From an uncultured Eubacteriales bacterium (GTDB lineage Bacteria > Bacillota > Clostridia > Peptostreptococcales > Anaerovoracaceae), in contig URWB01000052.1 in NCBI GenBank assembly GCA_900551415.1, forward strand, positions 1 through 14,958: a stretch of DNA of 14,958 nt. The letters run 5' to 3'. Within the stretch, counting starts at the first letter, position 1; every line of letters starts with the position of its first letter. A model generated the notes under the pieces. The model ran no database searches. It was not told where the DNA came from and saw nothing but the letters and a program-made list of their open reading frames with translations. A program made the position numbers and the translations under genes. Positions 1 to 6,905 of the stretch are shown one piece after another.

Positions 1-2
1 AC

Positions 3-380
3 GTGCTTGTTTGTGTTGTCGATCCCCTGCCTGCCAGGGTGCTGGCAGGACTCGCGCGGCATCATCAGCTGCGGGCGGAACAAGAGGAACGAGAAAAACG
101 CGGCGAGCACTCGCTTCTGTGGGTCATGAATAAGGCGAATCCGGCGGTTGACAAGAGAGAGTTGGAACGATTCCTGCGGATTCGTTTTGACGCGACACTG
201 CCGCTTTTGCCGGCGGAATTTTTTTATCAGGCGGCCTATCAGGATCTTCCCTGGATGCGCAGTCTATATGCGGACGAAAAAATTTTTCGTAAGCAAAACC
301 AAAGGACGGTGGACTTTTGCGATAGCCTTGAGCGCCTTGTTTCGTCAATTTTCTCCGCGTTGCCACAAATTGCTATTTAA
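3..380 (+). CDS. MinD/ParA-like ATPase, C-terminal part (5' truncated by window)
   Basis: The reading frame is open to the left window edge and ends at TAA 378-380, so only the last ~125 residues are present and the GTG at position 3 need not be the start. The visible part contains VVDPLP near its beginning, then LWVMNKANPAVDKRELERFL and PLLPAEFFYQAAYQ. This order (DPLPS-like segment, a hydrophobic strand ending in N-K, a PLIxAE-like strand) resembles the C-terminal half of MinD/CpaE-type deviant Walker ATPases used in septum or polar positioning. The nucleotide-binding Walker A part would lie outside the window, so the family call is inference. It stops about 20 bases before a promoter for the ftsE operon, so it probably ends an upstream unit. 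A phage or plasmid ParA remnant is a less likely alternative. Confidence 0.45.
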   Translation: MLVCVVDPLPARVLAGLARHHQLRAEQEEREKRGEHSLLWVMNKANPAVDKRELERFLRIRFDATLPLLPAEFFYQAAYQDLPWMRSLYADEKIFRKQNQRTVDFCDSLERLVSSIFSALPQIAI

Positions 381-404
381 TTTTACCTAAAAATGATGTA
401 TAAT
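376..404 (+). promoter_or_regulatory. Probable sigma-A promoter for ftsEX operon
   Basis: A perfect TATAAT lies at 399-404. A weak -35-like TTTAAT at 376-381 is 17 bases upstream and overlaps the stop of the preceding gene. The transcript would carry a leader of about 215 bases before ftsE. The -10 is strong and the -35 is poor. Confidence 0.5.
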
Positions 405-427
405 GTTCTTGTCACAGCGAACTTGCG

Positions 428-487
428 AGCCCTGGCCCGCTGATTTGCAGCCCTGGCCCGCTGATTTGCAGCCCTGGCCCGCTGATT
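428..487 (+). repeat. 21-bp tandem repeat, nearly three copies, in ftsE leader
   Basis: The unit begins AGCCCTGGCCCGCTGATTTG and is followed by C. Copies occupy 428-448 and 449-469, with 18 bases of a third at 470-487, after which the sequence diverges. Copies are identical, which suggests recent expansion or slippage. The repeat is GC-rich inside an otherwise AT-rich leader. Confidence 0.9.
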
Positions 488-494
488 GGCAAGC

Positions 495-593
495 CGTAAG
501 GCGAAGACAGAAGCGAGGCAGGTCTCACGCCAAGAAGCGCAGTGCTTCAGCACGTGGCGCTTTAAGGGACGAGTCGTAAGGCGAAGACAGAAG
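495..593 (+). repeat. 19-bp direct repeat pair, 80 bp apart
   Basis: CGTAAGGCGAAGACAGAAG occurs identically at 495-513 and 575-593, flanking a hairpin-forming segment. Both copies lie in the ftsE leader, the second ending about 35 bases before the start codon. The layout suggests a duplicated block or a small repeated element. Confidence 0.85.
528..562 (+). other. Hairpin in ftsE leader
   Basis: GTGCT (542-546) pairs with AGCAC (549-553) over a 2-base gap. Two outer pairings compete: CGCCA 528-532 with TGGCG 555-559, or AAGCGC 535-540 with GCGCTT 557-562. No T-run follows, so it is not a terminator. It could be an RNA structure or part of a repeat element. Confidence 0.5.
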
Positions 594-628
594 GACTTTG
601 AAAATGGAAACGATATAAAGGGGAATCT

Positions 629-1324
629 ATGATTACATTTGACCATGTAACGAAAAAATACCGCACCAACATCGGTTTAGAAGATGTCAGCGTGCAAATC
701 AATAAGGGTGATTTTGTATTTTTGGTCGGACCAAGCGGTGCCGGTAAATCGACATTTATCAAATTGATCTTGAAGGAAATCGATGCGGATGCGGGGACGA
801 TTCGAGTTGGAAATTTTGAGGTGACGAAGCTGTCAAACCGTGAGATCCCGCAGTTTCGCCGCAAGGTAGGAACGGTGTTTCAGGACTTCCGTCTGCTGCC
901 TAAAAAAACAGTATTCGAGAATGTGGCCTTTGCGATGGAAGTGCTGCATAAGACGCCGCGCCAAATCCGAAAGCAGGTGCCGCAGATTTTAAGTTTGGTC
1001 GGCATCAGTGACAAGGCGCACAAGTATCCGGATGAGCTTTCGGCCGGAGAACAGCAAAGAGTTGCCATCGCGCGGGCGATCGTCAACAATCCGGCAGTTT
1101 TGATTGCAGATGAGCCGACCGGAAACCTTGACCCGCATACCGCATGGGAGATCATGGACCTTTTGGATCAGATCAATCTGCGCGGCACGACCATTGTCAT
1201 GGTCACGCATGCCAAAGATATTGTAGATCAAATGCAGAAACGTGTCATTGCGATCGAAAAAGGCAGGATCGTCAGAGATTCTGCCGGACAATACGGCTAC
1301 GCGAAAGGAGGGGCGCGGGATTGA
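629..1324 (+). CDS. ftsE: Cell division ATP-binding protein FtsE
   Basis: FtsE is the ATPase of the FtsEX ABC-type complex, which uses ATP hydrolysis at the cytoplasmic face to trigger cell-wall hydrolases outside. The 231-residue length is normal. Visible motifs are Walker A GPSGAGKST at residues 34-42, the Q-loop Q85 in FQDFRLLP, signature LSAGEQQR at 137-144, Walker B VLIADEPTGNLD at 157-168 and the H-loop H194. The FxDFRLLP segment and the VTH-AKDIVD end are typical of FtsE rather than other ABC ATPases. ATG 629 follows AAAGGGG (617-623) at 5 bases. The stop overlaps the ftsX start, indicating coupled translation. Transcription probably starts near 411 and crosses a repeat-rich leader. 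Confidence 0.97.
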   Translation: MITFDHVTKKYRTNIGLEDVSVQINKGDFVFLVGPSGAGKSTFIKLILKEIDADAGTIRVGNFEVTKLSNREIPQFRRKVGTVFQDFRLLPKKTVFENVAFAMEVLHKTPRQIRKQVPQILSLVGISDKAHKYPDELSAGEQQRVAIARAIVNNPAVLIADEPTGNLDPHTAWEIMDLLDQINLRGTTIVMVTHAKDIVDQMQKRVIAIEKGRIVRDSAGQYGYAKGGARD

Positions 1325-2211
1325 GCAGTTTATTATATAACATCAAGCAGGGCTTCCTGCAGATTTTTAGAAACCGTGGTATGAGTCTGGCGTCGATTTT
1401 TTCGATTTTGGCGATGCTGCTGATTCTCGGACTGTTTTTTGTAATTACCGTTAACATCAATCTTTTCACCGAGGTGGTCAAACAGGACTACGATCAGGTG
1501 GAAGTATTCCTTTTGGATGACACCTCGAAAGCGGATGCCGAGAAGCTGATGGAACAGATCAGCGCACAGCCGGGCGTCACAGAGGTGCAATACCGCGGCA
1601 AGGCCGAAGCACTTGAAATCATGAAGGAACGTTGGGGCGAGAGCGGCTATCTTTTGGATTCTCTCGGCAGCAATCCGCTTCCGGCATCGATTCTGATCAG
1701 TGTGGACTCTTTGGAAAATGCGGGTAGTATCGCGACTTACGCGGGTACGCTGAACGGCATCGACGATGTGCAGTATTATCGGGAAACTGTGGAAAAGCTG
1801 ACAAAAATTACGAACTTCCTGCAGATCGGAGCGCTGATCATCATGGGATTTTTGGTCATCGTATCGGTCGTGGTCGTATCCAATACCGTCAAGCTGACGG
1901 TATTCGCGCGCGCGAAAGAAATTGCCATTATGAAATACGTCGGCGCGACCAACTGGTTTATCCGCGGGCCTTTCCTTGCGGAAGGCATCATCATCGGCGT
2001 ACTGGCAGCCCTCTTGTCAACTGCTTGTATTGCCTTGATTTATGATCGCATGATTGACGCGGTCGGTACGCAGATTCTGGCAATCGTATCTTGCCCGCTG
2101 ATCGCGGTCAGTTATATGACGAAGAATCTGATCGTAATTTTTTTGGCGCTCGGAACCAGCATCGGCGCGTGGGGCAGCATTATTTCCATGAGAAAATTCC
2201 TGGACACCTAG
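1321..2211 (+). CDS. ftsX: Cell division protein FtsX (TTG start)
   Basis: FtsX is the membrane partner of FtsE and carries an extracellular loop that contacts the peptidoglycan hydrolase. The start is taken as TTG 1321, preceded by AAAGGAGGGG (1304-1313) at 7 bases and overlapping the ftsE stop in the sequence TTGA. No ATG is as well placed, and upstream codons in this frame lie inside ftsE. The 296-residue protein has four membrane segments near 22-44, 165-187, 217-241 and 268-290, with a large outside domain at about 45-160. The segment ARAKEIAIMKYVGATNWFI (196-214) is the characteristic FtsX/MacB cytoplasmic loop. Its neighbours, ftsE before and a coiled-coil M23 hydrolase after, fit the known partner set. 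Confidence 0.96.
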   Translation: MSSLLYNIKQGFLQIFRNRGMSLASIFSILAMLLILGLFFVITVNINLFTEVVKQDYDQVEVFLLDDTSKADAEKLMEQISAQPGVTEVQYRGKAEALEIMKERWGESGYLLDSLGSNPLPASILISVDSLENAGSIATYAGTLNGIDDVQYYRETVEKLTKITNFLQIGALIIMGFLVIVSVVVVSNTVKLTVFARAKEIAIMKYVGATNWFIRGPFLAEGIIIGVLAALLSTACIALIYDRMIDAVGTQILAIVSCPLIAVSYMTKNLIVIFLALGTSIGAWGSIISMRKFLDT

Positions 2212-2263
2212 GCTGCTGCGTCGGGAGACAGGGCGTATGGCGGAATCAGCATGTCACGAGAGG

Positions 2264-2279
2264 CGCATGGTACCATGCG
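2264..2279. repeat. 16-bp perfect palindrome between ftsX and the M23 gene
   Basis: CGCATGGTACCATGCG is its own reverse complement. It sits in the 165-base gap between ftsX and the hydrolase gene. The same gap holds a 10-base direct repeat GCTGCTGCGT at 2212-2221 and 2313-2322. No T-run follows, so it is not a terminator; it may be a protein-binding site or an RNA processing hairpin. Confidence 0.7.
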
Positions 2280-2376
2280 GCGGGATTAAAAGGTCATGGC
2301 ACCGCGAGGTACGCTGCTGCGTGGCAGAACCGGCGCGCGATGCGACATAGAAAAAGAGGTACAAAGGGGCAAAGAG

Positions 2377-3432
2377 ATGAAGTTACATAATAAAAAATCT
2401 TTCATTCTGACAATCACTGTGATCTTCACCATAAGCATGCTCAGCAGTGTTTTCGCTTTCGCGGCGACCGAGAGTGATCTGCGCAGCAATTTGGACGATG
2501 TGGAAAGCGCGCAGGACGAGCTGAGTAAGCAGATGAGCCAGCTTTCCAAGGATATCAAGTCCCTGCAGAGCGATGTTGATGCCTTGAACGCGAAAATCAG
2601 CAAGACCACGAACGAGATCACACAGACGGAAACAAAGATTCAAAAAAAAGAAAAGGAAATGCAATCCCAGGAAAACAATCTTAACAAAAGGCTGAAGGTG
2701 ATGTACAAGAACGGCTCTGTCGGCTTCATCGACGTGTTGCTCGGCTCCAACAGCATTTCGGAGTTTGTTTCCAATATCGGCATGATCCAAAAGATATACC
2801 AAAACGATATAGAAGTGCTGGAAACGCTCAAAAAAGAGCATGAGGCGCTGCAAAAGATCAAAGCGGATCTCAAAACCAAAAAGGCGGAGCTCGCGCAGCA
2901 GAAGCAGGACATGGCTGCCGAAAAGGTGAAGCTTGACGCCAAGAAGAAGGAACTGGAAAAGCAGGAGGACGAGCTGCAGGCAGAGGCAGACAGATTGACT
3001 GCCGAAATCGTCAAGCTGATGGATAAGAGCAGTCCTTATGTGGGTGGAGAATTCGCGTGGCCTTGTCCATCCAGCCACTATATCACATCTTCCTTCGGCA
3101 ATCGTCTGCATCCGATCTTAAAGACATGGAAATATCATACCGGCGTTGATATCGGCGCCTCCAGCGGCAAGGATATTCTGGCAGCCGCTTCCGGTAAGGT
3201 TATCATGGCGACGACTTATGGCGGCTACGGCAACTGCGTGATGATCGACCATGGCGGCGGCATTGTTACGCTCTATGGCCACGCTTCGAGGCTCTGCGTG
3301 AGCAACGGCGCGGTAGTCAAACGCGGAGACGTGATCGCCAAGGTTGGATCGACCGGCAGGTCAACGGGACCGCATCTGCATTTTGAAGTGCGTAAGGACG
3401 GCGCTTATGTTGATCCGATGAGTTACTTCTAA
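2377..3432 (+). CDS. Exported coiled-coil M23-family peptidoglycan hydrolase (EnvC/CwlO-like FtsEX partner)
   Basis: Predicted to be secreted and to cut peptide cross-links in the cell wall during growth or division. ATG 2377 is chosen because AAAGGGG (2362-2368) lies 8 bases upstream and a signal peptide starts there: KLHNKK, a hydrophobic core, and a cleavage site around AFA-A (residues 27-30). Residues ~33-235 are charged heptad-like coiled coil rich in K, E and Q. A LytM/M23 domain occupies ~245-345, with H254 and D258 in YHTGVDIG, H302 in YGH, and H333/H335 in HLHFEV, so the zinc-binding and catalytic residues look intact. The 351-residue layout matches EnvC, PcsB and CwlO-type regulators or hydrolases. 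Placement directly after ftsEX strongly supports activation by FtsX. Confidence 0.93.
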   Translation: MKLHNKKSFILTITVIFTISMLSSVFAFAATESDLRSNLDDVESAQDELSKQMSQLSKDIKSLQSDVDALNAKISKTTNEITQTETKIQKKEKEMQSQENNLNKRLKVMYKNGSVGFIDVLLGSNSISEFVSNIGMIQKIYQNDIEVLETLKKEHEALQKIKADLKTKKAELAQQKQDMAAEKVKLDAKKKELEKQEDELQAEADRLTAEIVKLMDKSSPYVGGEFAWPCPSSHYITSSFGNRLHPILKTWKYHTGVDIGASSGKDILAAASGKVIMATTYGGYGNCVMIDHGGGIVTLYGHASRLCVSNGAVVKRGDVIAKVGSTGRSTGPHLHFEVRKDGAYVDPMSYF

Positions 3433-3456
3433 ATCATTTCCGGAGGGAAGGAAGCT

Positions 3457-5100
3457 ATGCAGCTGACAAATACACTGATTGATTTATTAAAGAAACGCGG
3501 CATTTCGGGCGAGGAGGAGATCGCGGAATTTCTCTCGCCGAAGCCGCGCAGAACCTATCCACCTTCCCTGCTCGCGGACGCGGACGCGGGGGTGGATTTT
3601 ATATTACAGGAAATCGAGAAGGGCTCACGCATCTGCATCTACGGCGATTACGACGCGGACGGCATCACCTCGACCAGCCTGATGCTGCAGGTCCTGCGGC
3701 ATCTGCTGCCGCAGGAACGCCTGGGCTACTATATTCCATCGCGCTTTGAAGAGGGCTACGGTCTGAATCGGGACGCGCTTCGCCAGATTGCGGAGCGCGG
3801 CTATCAGGCGGTGATTACGGTGGACTGCGGCAGCGTGTCCGCGGAGGAAGTGCGCTACGCGAAGGAGCTGGGTCTTTCGATTCTGGTAACCGATCACCAT
3901 ACGATTACGGATCGCATGGCGGATTGCCTGCTTGTCAACCCCAAACGCGCGGATTCCGCTTATCCGTTCCGCGAGCTCTGCGGCTGCGGGGTCGCCTTTA
4001 AGATGGCGCAGCTGCTGCAAAAACGCTGCGGTCTGCCAAAGCATGTGCTCAGCGAGGTGCTGGATTTAGCCGCAATTGGCACGATGGGTGACATCATGCC
4101 GCTGCTGGATGAAAATCGAACAATCTGCAAATACGGGATGCAGGTGATTAACCGCGGCAGCCGCTATGGGCTGCGTAAACTCGCCGAAGGGGCGGGGCTG
4201 AGTCCGGGAGAGATTTCATCGGAAAATATCAGCTATGTGATTGTGCCGCATCTTAATGCGACGGGCCGCATGGAGGATGCCTATCCGGCTGTCCGTCTGC
4301 TGACGGCGGCAGAGGGCGATCCGGAGGTGCCGACGATTGTGGAGGACCTGCTTCGCAAGAATAAGGAACGCAGACGTCTGCAGCAGGAAACCTTTGAAGC
4401 CTGTACAGCGGAACTTTCGGTGGAAAATTTTATTTTAATTCGTTCCGAGCACGCACATGAAGGAATCGCGGGCATTGTTGCCGGAAAGATAAAAGAAACC
4501 TACCATCGACCGACGGTGATTGTGACGCCGTCCGGTGAGGAGAAGCAATATCTTAAGGGTACCGGTAGAAGCATAGAGGGTGTGAATCTCTACGCGCTGC
4601 TCAAACGCCATGAACAGCTCTTTGAAAAATTCGGCGGTCACGCCGGCGCCTGCGGCTTCCTGATGCCGGCAGAGAACTTTGAAACGCTGCGAGCAGGCTT
4701 ACTTGCCGATATGACGGAACTGCTTGCAAAAAATCCGCAGTTGTTTGAAACGCATTATGATATAGACCTGGAGCTGCCCTGCAGCGCGCTGACGATTCCT
4801 TTCGCGGAAGAACTGGAACTGCTCGCGCCGTTCGGCAATCAAAATCCGAAACCGCTGCTGTGCGTGCGAAATGCGCGAATCAGCCGTATTCGCCCGCTCG
4901 GAACGGAGGGCAGGCACGTGGGGTTTTCGATGACGGATCGCAGCGGCTGCGAAATTGCCTGCGTGCTGTTCAACAAGGCAGAGTCTTATATGGATTTACT
5001 GCGAGGCGGCTATGCGGACGCCGTCATCGGCAGTCTTGAATGCCGAACCTGGCAGGGTCGCAAACAGCTGCAGTTTTTGACGGAGGATATTTTACAGTAG
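3457..5100 (+). CDS. recJ: Single-stranded-DNA-specific exonuclease RecJ
   Basis: RecJ degrades single-stranded DNA 5' to 3' in recombination and mismatch repair. ATG 3457 follows GGAGG (3441-3445). The 547-residue protein carries DHH-domain motifs: GDYDADGITS (63-72), TVDCGS (121-126), VTDHHTITD (144-152) and AAIGTMGDIMPL (205-216) with D212. NATGRM (267-272) starts the linker to a DHHA1 domain with GGHAGACGF (393-401), and a C-terminal OB-like segment follows (~440-547). The metal-binding Asp and His residues are all present. The length is at the short end for RecJ, so large C-terminal extensions seen in some Firmicutes are absent. The gene follows the hydrolase gene after 24 bases and may be co-transcribed. 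No clear terminator follows. Confidence 0.96.
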   Translation: MQLTNTLIDLLKKRGISGEEEIAEFLSPKPRRTYPPSLLADADAGVDFILQEIEKGSRICIYGDYDADGITSTSLMLQVLRHLLPQERLGYYIPSRFEEGYGLNRDALRQIAERGYQAVITVDCGSVSAEEVRYAKELGLSILVTDHHTITDRMADCLLVNPKRADSAYPFRELCGCGVAFKMAQLLQKRCGLPKHVLSEVLDLAAIGTMGDIMPLLDENRTICKYGMQVINRGSRYGLRKLAEGAGLSPGEISSENISYVIVPHLNATGRMEDAYPAVRLLTAAEGDPEVPTIVEDLLRKNKERRRLQQETFEACTAELSVENFILIRSEHAHEGIAGIVAGKIKETYHRPTVIVTPSGEEKQYLKGTGRSIEGVNLYALLKRHEQLFEKFGGHAGACGFLMPAENFETLRAGLLADMTELLAKNPQLFETHYDIDLELPCSALTIPFAEELELLAPFGNQNPKPLLCVRNARISRIRPLGTEGRHVGFSMTDRSGCEIACVLFNKAESYMDLLRGGYADAVIGSLECRTWQGRKQLQFLTEDILQ

Positions 5101-5122
5101 GAATTTTTTGAGAAAGTTTGAT

Positions 5123-5151
5123 TTGACGAAAACAAAAAAAAGCGGTATAAT
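5123..5151 (+). promoter_or_regulatory. Strong sigma-A promoter for the TrpR-like gene
   Basis: TTGACG (5123-5128), a 17-base spacer and TATAAT (5146-5151) form a near-consensus promoter. The leader is about 90 bases. A 10-base perfect palindrome CTTTGCAAAG lies just downstream at 5169-5178 and could be an operator, which is inference. Confidence 0.85.
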
Positions 5152-5245
5152 ACTTTTATACGGTAAAGCTTTGCAAAGGTAATGGAGCGTAAAAACGGAG
5201 AGACAATACCGCGGCTGTTAAAACCCGCGAAAAAAGGAGACAAAA

Positions 5246-5557
5246 ATGGCCTACGAATCGAAGTTTAAAAAAGAAGATATCGATGAATTGTTTGAAGCAG
5301 TATTGACTCTGCGGGATTTAGAAGACTGCTACCGTTTTTTTGAGGACATCTGCACGATCAATGAGCTTCACGCGATTGCGCAGCGCCTGCAGGTCGCAAA
5401 GCTGCTTTCCGAAAAGAAAACCTACAGCGAGATCGAAGCGATTACCAATGCCTCTACCGCGACAATCAGCCGAATCAATAAGTGTCTGATTTACGGCGCG
5501 GATGGTTATCAGAGAGTTTTGGAGCGTCTCAAAGAAAAAGAAAAAGCAAAAGCATAG
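5246..5557 (+). CDS. YerC/YecD-type TrpR-like DNA-binding protein
   Basis: Small 103-residue regulator. It resembles the YerC/YecD group of TrpR-related proteins found in Firmicutes: helices ELFEAVLTLRDLEDCYRFFEDIC at the N-terminus, ELHAIAQRLQVAKLLSEKKTYSEIE in the middle, and a helix-turn-helix NASTATISRINKCLIYG at about 68-84. It probably binds DNA as a dimer. The effector and target genes of this group are poorly known, and the TrpR name does not imply tryptophan control. ATG 5246 follows AAAAGGAGA (5232-5241). The gene is monocistronic: its own strong promoter precedes it and a hairpin terminator begins 3 bases after the stop. The C-terminus is a lysine/glutamate tail. Confidence 0.92.
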   Translation: MAYESKFKKEDIDELFEAVLTLRDLEDCYRFFEDICTINELHAIAQRLQVAKLLSEKKTYSEIEAITNASTATISRINKCLIYGADGYQRVLERLKEKEKAKA

Positions 5558-5559
5558 AA

Positions 5560-5585
5560 GGGACGCCGCAAGGCGTCCCATTTTG
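5560..5585 (+). terminator. Rho-independent terminator after the TrpR-like gene
   Basis: GGGACGCC (5560-5567), loop GCAA, GGCGTCCC (5572-5579) gives an 8-bp perfect stem with a stable GNRA loop, followed by ATTTTG. The T-run is short but the stem is strong. Confidence 0.8.
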
Positions 5586-5596
5586 CTCATTATGTT

Positions 5597-5697
5597 GAAA
5601 ATATCGCATAGCGATATTTTCGGAATCACGACAAAAGCACCTTGCGAAGTGGCGCTCATGGGCGAGCGCCATGTATGCATAGAAATCCAAGATTCCG
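5597..5697. repeat. Compound palindromic intergenic element
   Basis: A perfect 11-bp inverted repeat, GAAAATATCGC / GCGATATTTTC with ATA between (5597-5621), is followed by CGGAATC (5621-5627) that pairs with GATTCCG (5691-5697). The latter enclose a second hairpin, TGGCGCTC (5650-5657) and GAGCGCCA (5664-5671). The nested layout looks like a folded RNA or a dispersed palindromic repeat. No convincing coding frame explains it. It fills most of the gap between the TrpR-like and phosphopantetheinyl transferase genes. Confidence 0.7.
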
Positions 5698-5764
5698 CTG
5701 TGTGCGTTTTGATCCAAGCTGATAGCAGCAGGAATCTGCTTACAAAAATGAAAGGGTGAGAAAA

Positions 5765-6313
5765 ATGAAGTATAGCATTTACATTTATGAAGGAGATTTG
5801 AGTTCTTCGGATTTGCGGGAAAATTTGATGACAGACGCAGTGATTGCCTACTGCGGCACGCACGACATCGGATATGCAGACGTTACCGTCGAGCGCGCGG
5901 AGAAGGGCAAGCCCTATATCTACGGTACGGAGGAACCGGTCTACTGCAATGTTTCACACAGCGACAATCTGTGGATCGCTATCGTTGGCCCGGGTGAGTG
6001 CGGCATCGACCTGCAGCGCGTGACGGACTGCAAATATGAACAGATCGCGCGGAGATACTTTTCACCGGACGAGCAGGAATATATCCGAACCTATGGCATG
6101 AGCGGATTCTTCCGCCTTTGGGTCAGACGAGAGGCCTTCGGAAAATTTACCGGAGAGGGCTTTTACGGACAGAAGCCGGCCTTCGTGGATGCGGACGGCA
6201 GACTGATTGATTGGGTCGAAGAGGGATTCCTCAAGGATCTTCCGATTGCCGACGACATTATTTGTACTTACTGCACCGGTAGAGAAGAAGACGATATCGA
6301 GTTTTTCGGCTGA
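5765..6313 (+). CDS. Sfp-type 4'-phosphopantetheinyl transferase
   Basis: Transfers the phosphopantetheine arm of CoA to a serine of carrier proteins. The 182-residue protein shows GKP (48-50), the substrate motif NVSHS (62-66), the metal motif GIDLQ (80-84) and the helix LWVRREAFGKFTGEGF (118-133) with W119, E123 and K127. In Sfp the metal motif is usually D-x-E; here Q84 replaces the Glu, while D82 and E123 remain. ATG 5765 is preferred over an in-frame GTG at 5756, because that GTG overlaps the likely ribosome site AAAGGG. It is short for the Sfp group (~220), though Clostridial members can be small. No polyketide or peptide synthetase gene is near, so its target is not visible here. It begins a run with recX and tcdA. 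Confidence 0.88.
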   Translation: MKYSIYIYEGDLSSSDLRENLMTDAVIAYCGTHDIGYADVTVERAEKGKPYIYGTEEPVYCNVSHSDNLWIAIVGPGECGIDLQRVTDCKYEQIARRYFSPDEQEYIRTYGMSGFFRLWVRREAFGKFTGEGFYGQKPAFVDADGRLIDWVEEGFLKDLPIADDIICTYCTGREEDDIEFFG

Positions 6314-6365
6314 TGCGGCAGGCGGGGCGGAGCAGGCTGTGCAGCGCATGAGAGGATCTATATCT

Positions 6366-6905
6366 ATGGAAGAAAAAACGACAGAAAGGCACAGATGTCC
6401 CGCATTTGAGGCAGCGATGCGCAAACTGTCGGCACGCATGCGGACAGAGCAGGAGATCCGGCAGTTCCTCAGGAAGGCAGAGTACAGTGTCGATGAGACG
6501 GAAGCTGCAATCGCGGAACTGAAAAGCTATGGGTATCTGCATGATGAACGCTATTGCCGGGAATACTTTCTCTATGCGAAAGCCCGGGGAAAGGCCGATG
6601 CGAGGATCGTGCGGGAACTTGCGCAGAAAGGGATCTCCGCAGAAACCGCGCGAAATGTGATCGAGGATCTGCGCGCAGAAGAGGCAGATGATGAGGGCAG
6701 GACTGTGGATGACCACGCCGCAGCGCTTGCAGTCGGGCGTAAAATGCTGCGGAATCAGTGGGATGACGGCAAAACGGTTGACGACCGGTTTCTTGCGCGC
6801 GTCGGGCGCAGGCTGGCAGGTCTGGGCTATGACGGCAGCGTGATTTACGAGATTTTAGGAAAGTTGAGACAGGATGAGAGTGACAGAAGAGAAGCAGAGC
6901 GATAA
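6366..6905 (+). CDS. recX: Regulatory protein RecX
   Basis: RecX binds RecA filaments and limits recombinase activity. The 179-residue protein is all-helical, with family signatures: KLSARMRTEQEIRQFLRKAEY (residues ~19-39), AIAELKSYGYLHDERYCREYF (~45-65), KGISAETARNVIEDL (~88-102) and a C-terminal repeat ending LAGLGYDGSVIYEIL. ATG 6366 is chosen because GAGAGGA (6350-6356) is well spaced; an in-frame ATG at 6348 has a poorer site and would add six residues. It lies 52 bases after the transferase gene, and its last 32 bases overlap the next gene in another frame, so the genes are likely co-transcribed. Confidence 0.88.
   Translation: MEEKTTERHRCPAFEAAMRKLSARMRTEQEIRQFLRKAEYSVDETEAAIAELKSYGYLHDERYCREYFLYAKARGKADARIVRELAQKGISAETARNVIEDLRAEEADDEGRTVDDHAAALAVGRKMLRNQWDDGKTVDDRFLARVGRRLAGLGYDGSVIYEILGKLRQDESDRREAER

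Noticed and set aside
428..487. CRISPR-like array
   Set aside because: The 21-bp units are directly tandem with no spacers and no cas genes are present.
383..646. Minus-strand 87-residue frame with a heptapeptide repeat (ANQRARA)
   Set aside because: It exists because a 21-bp repeat keeps any frame open. It lacks a ribosome site, and it crosses the ftsE promoter and start.
1144..1320. ATG start for ftsX inside ftsE
   Set aside because: The extra 59 residues show no FtsX-like sequence, whereas TTG 1321 has an excellent ribosome site and the usual overlap.
2383..3111. Minus-strand 242-residue frame opposite the hydrolase gene
   Set aside because: Leu/Phe-rich shadow of the Lys/Glu coiled-coil codons. 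The + strand gene has a clear signal peptide and M23 domain.
5502..5759. 85-residue + strand frame across the terminator and structured gap
   Set aside because: It starts inside the TrpR-like gene and reads through a terminator and nested palindromes; it looks like chance.
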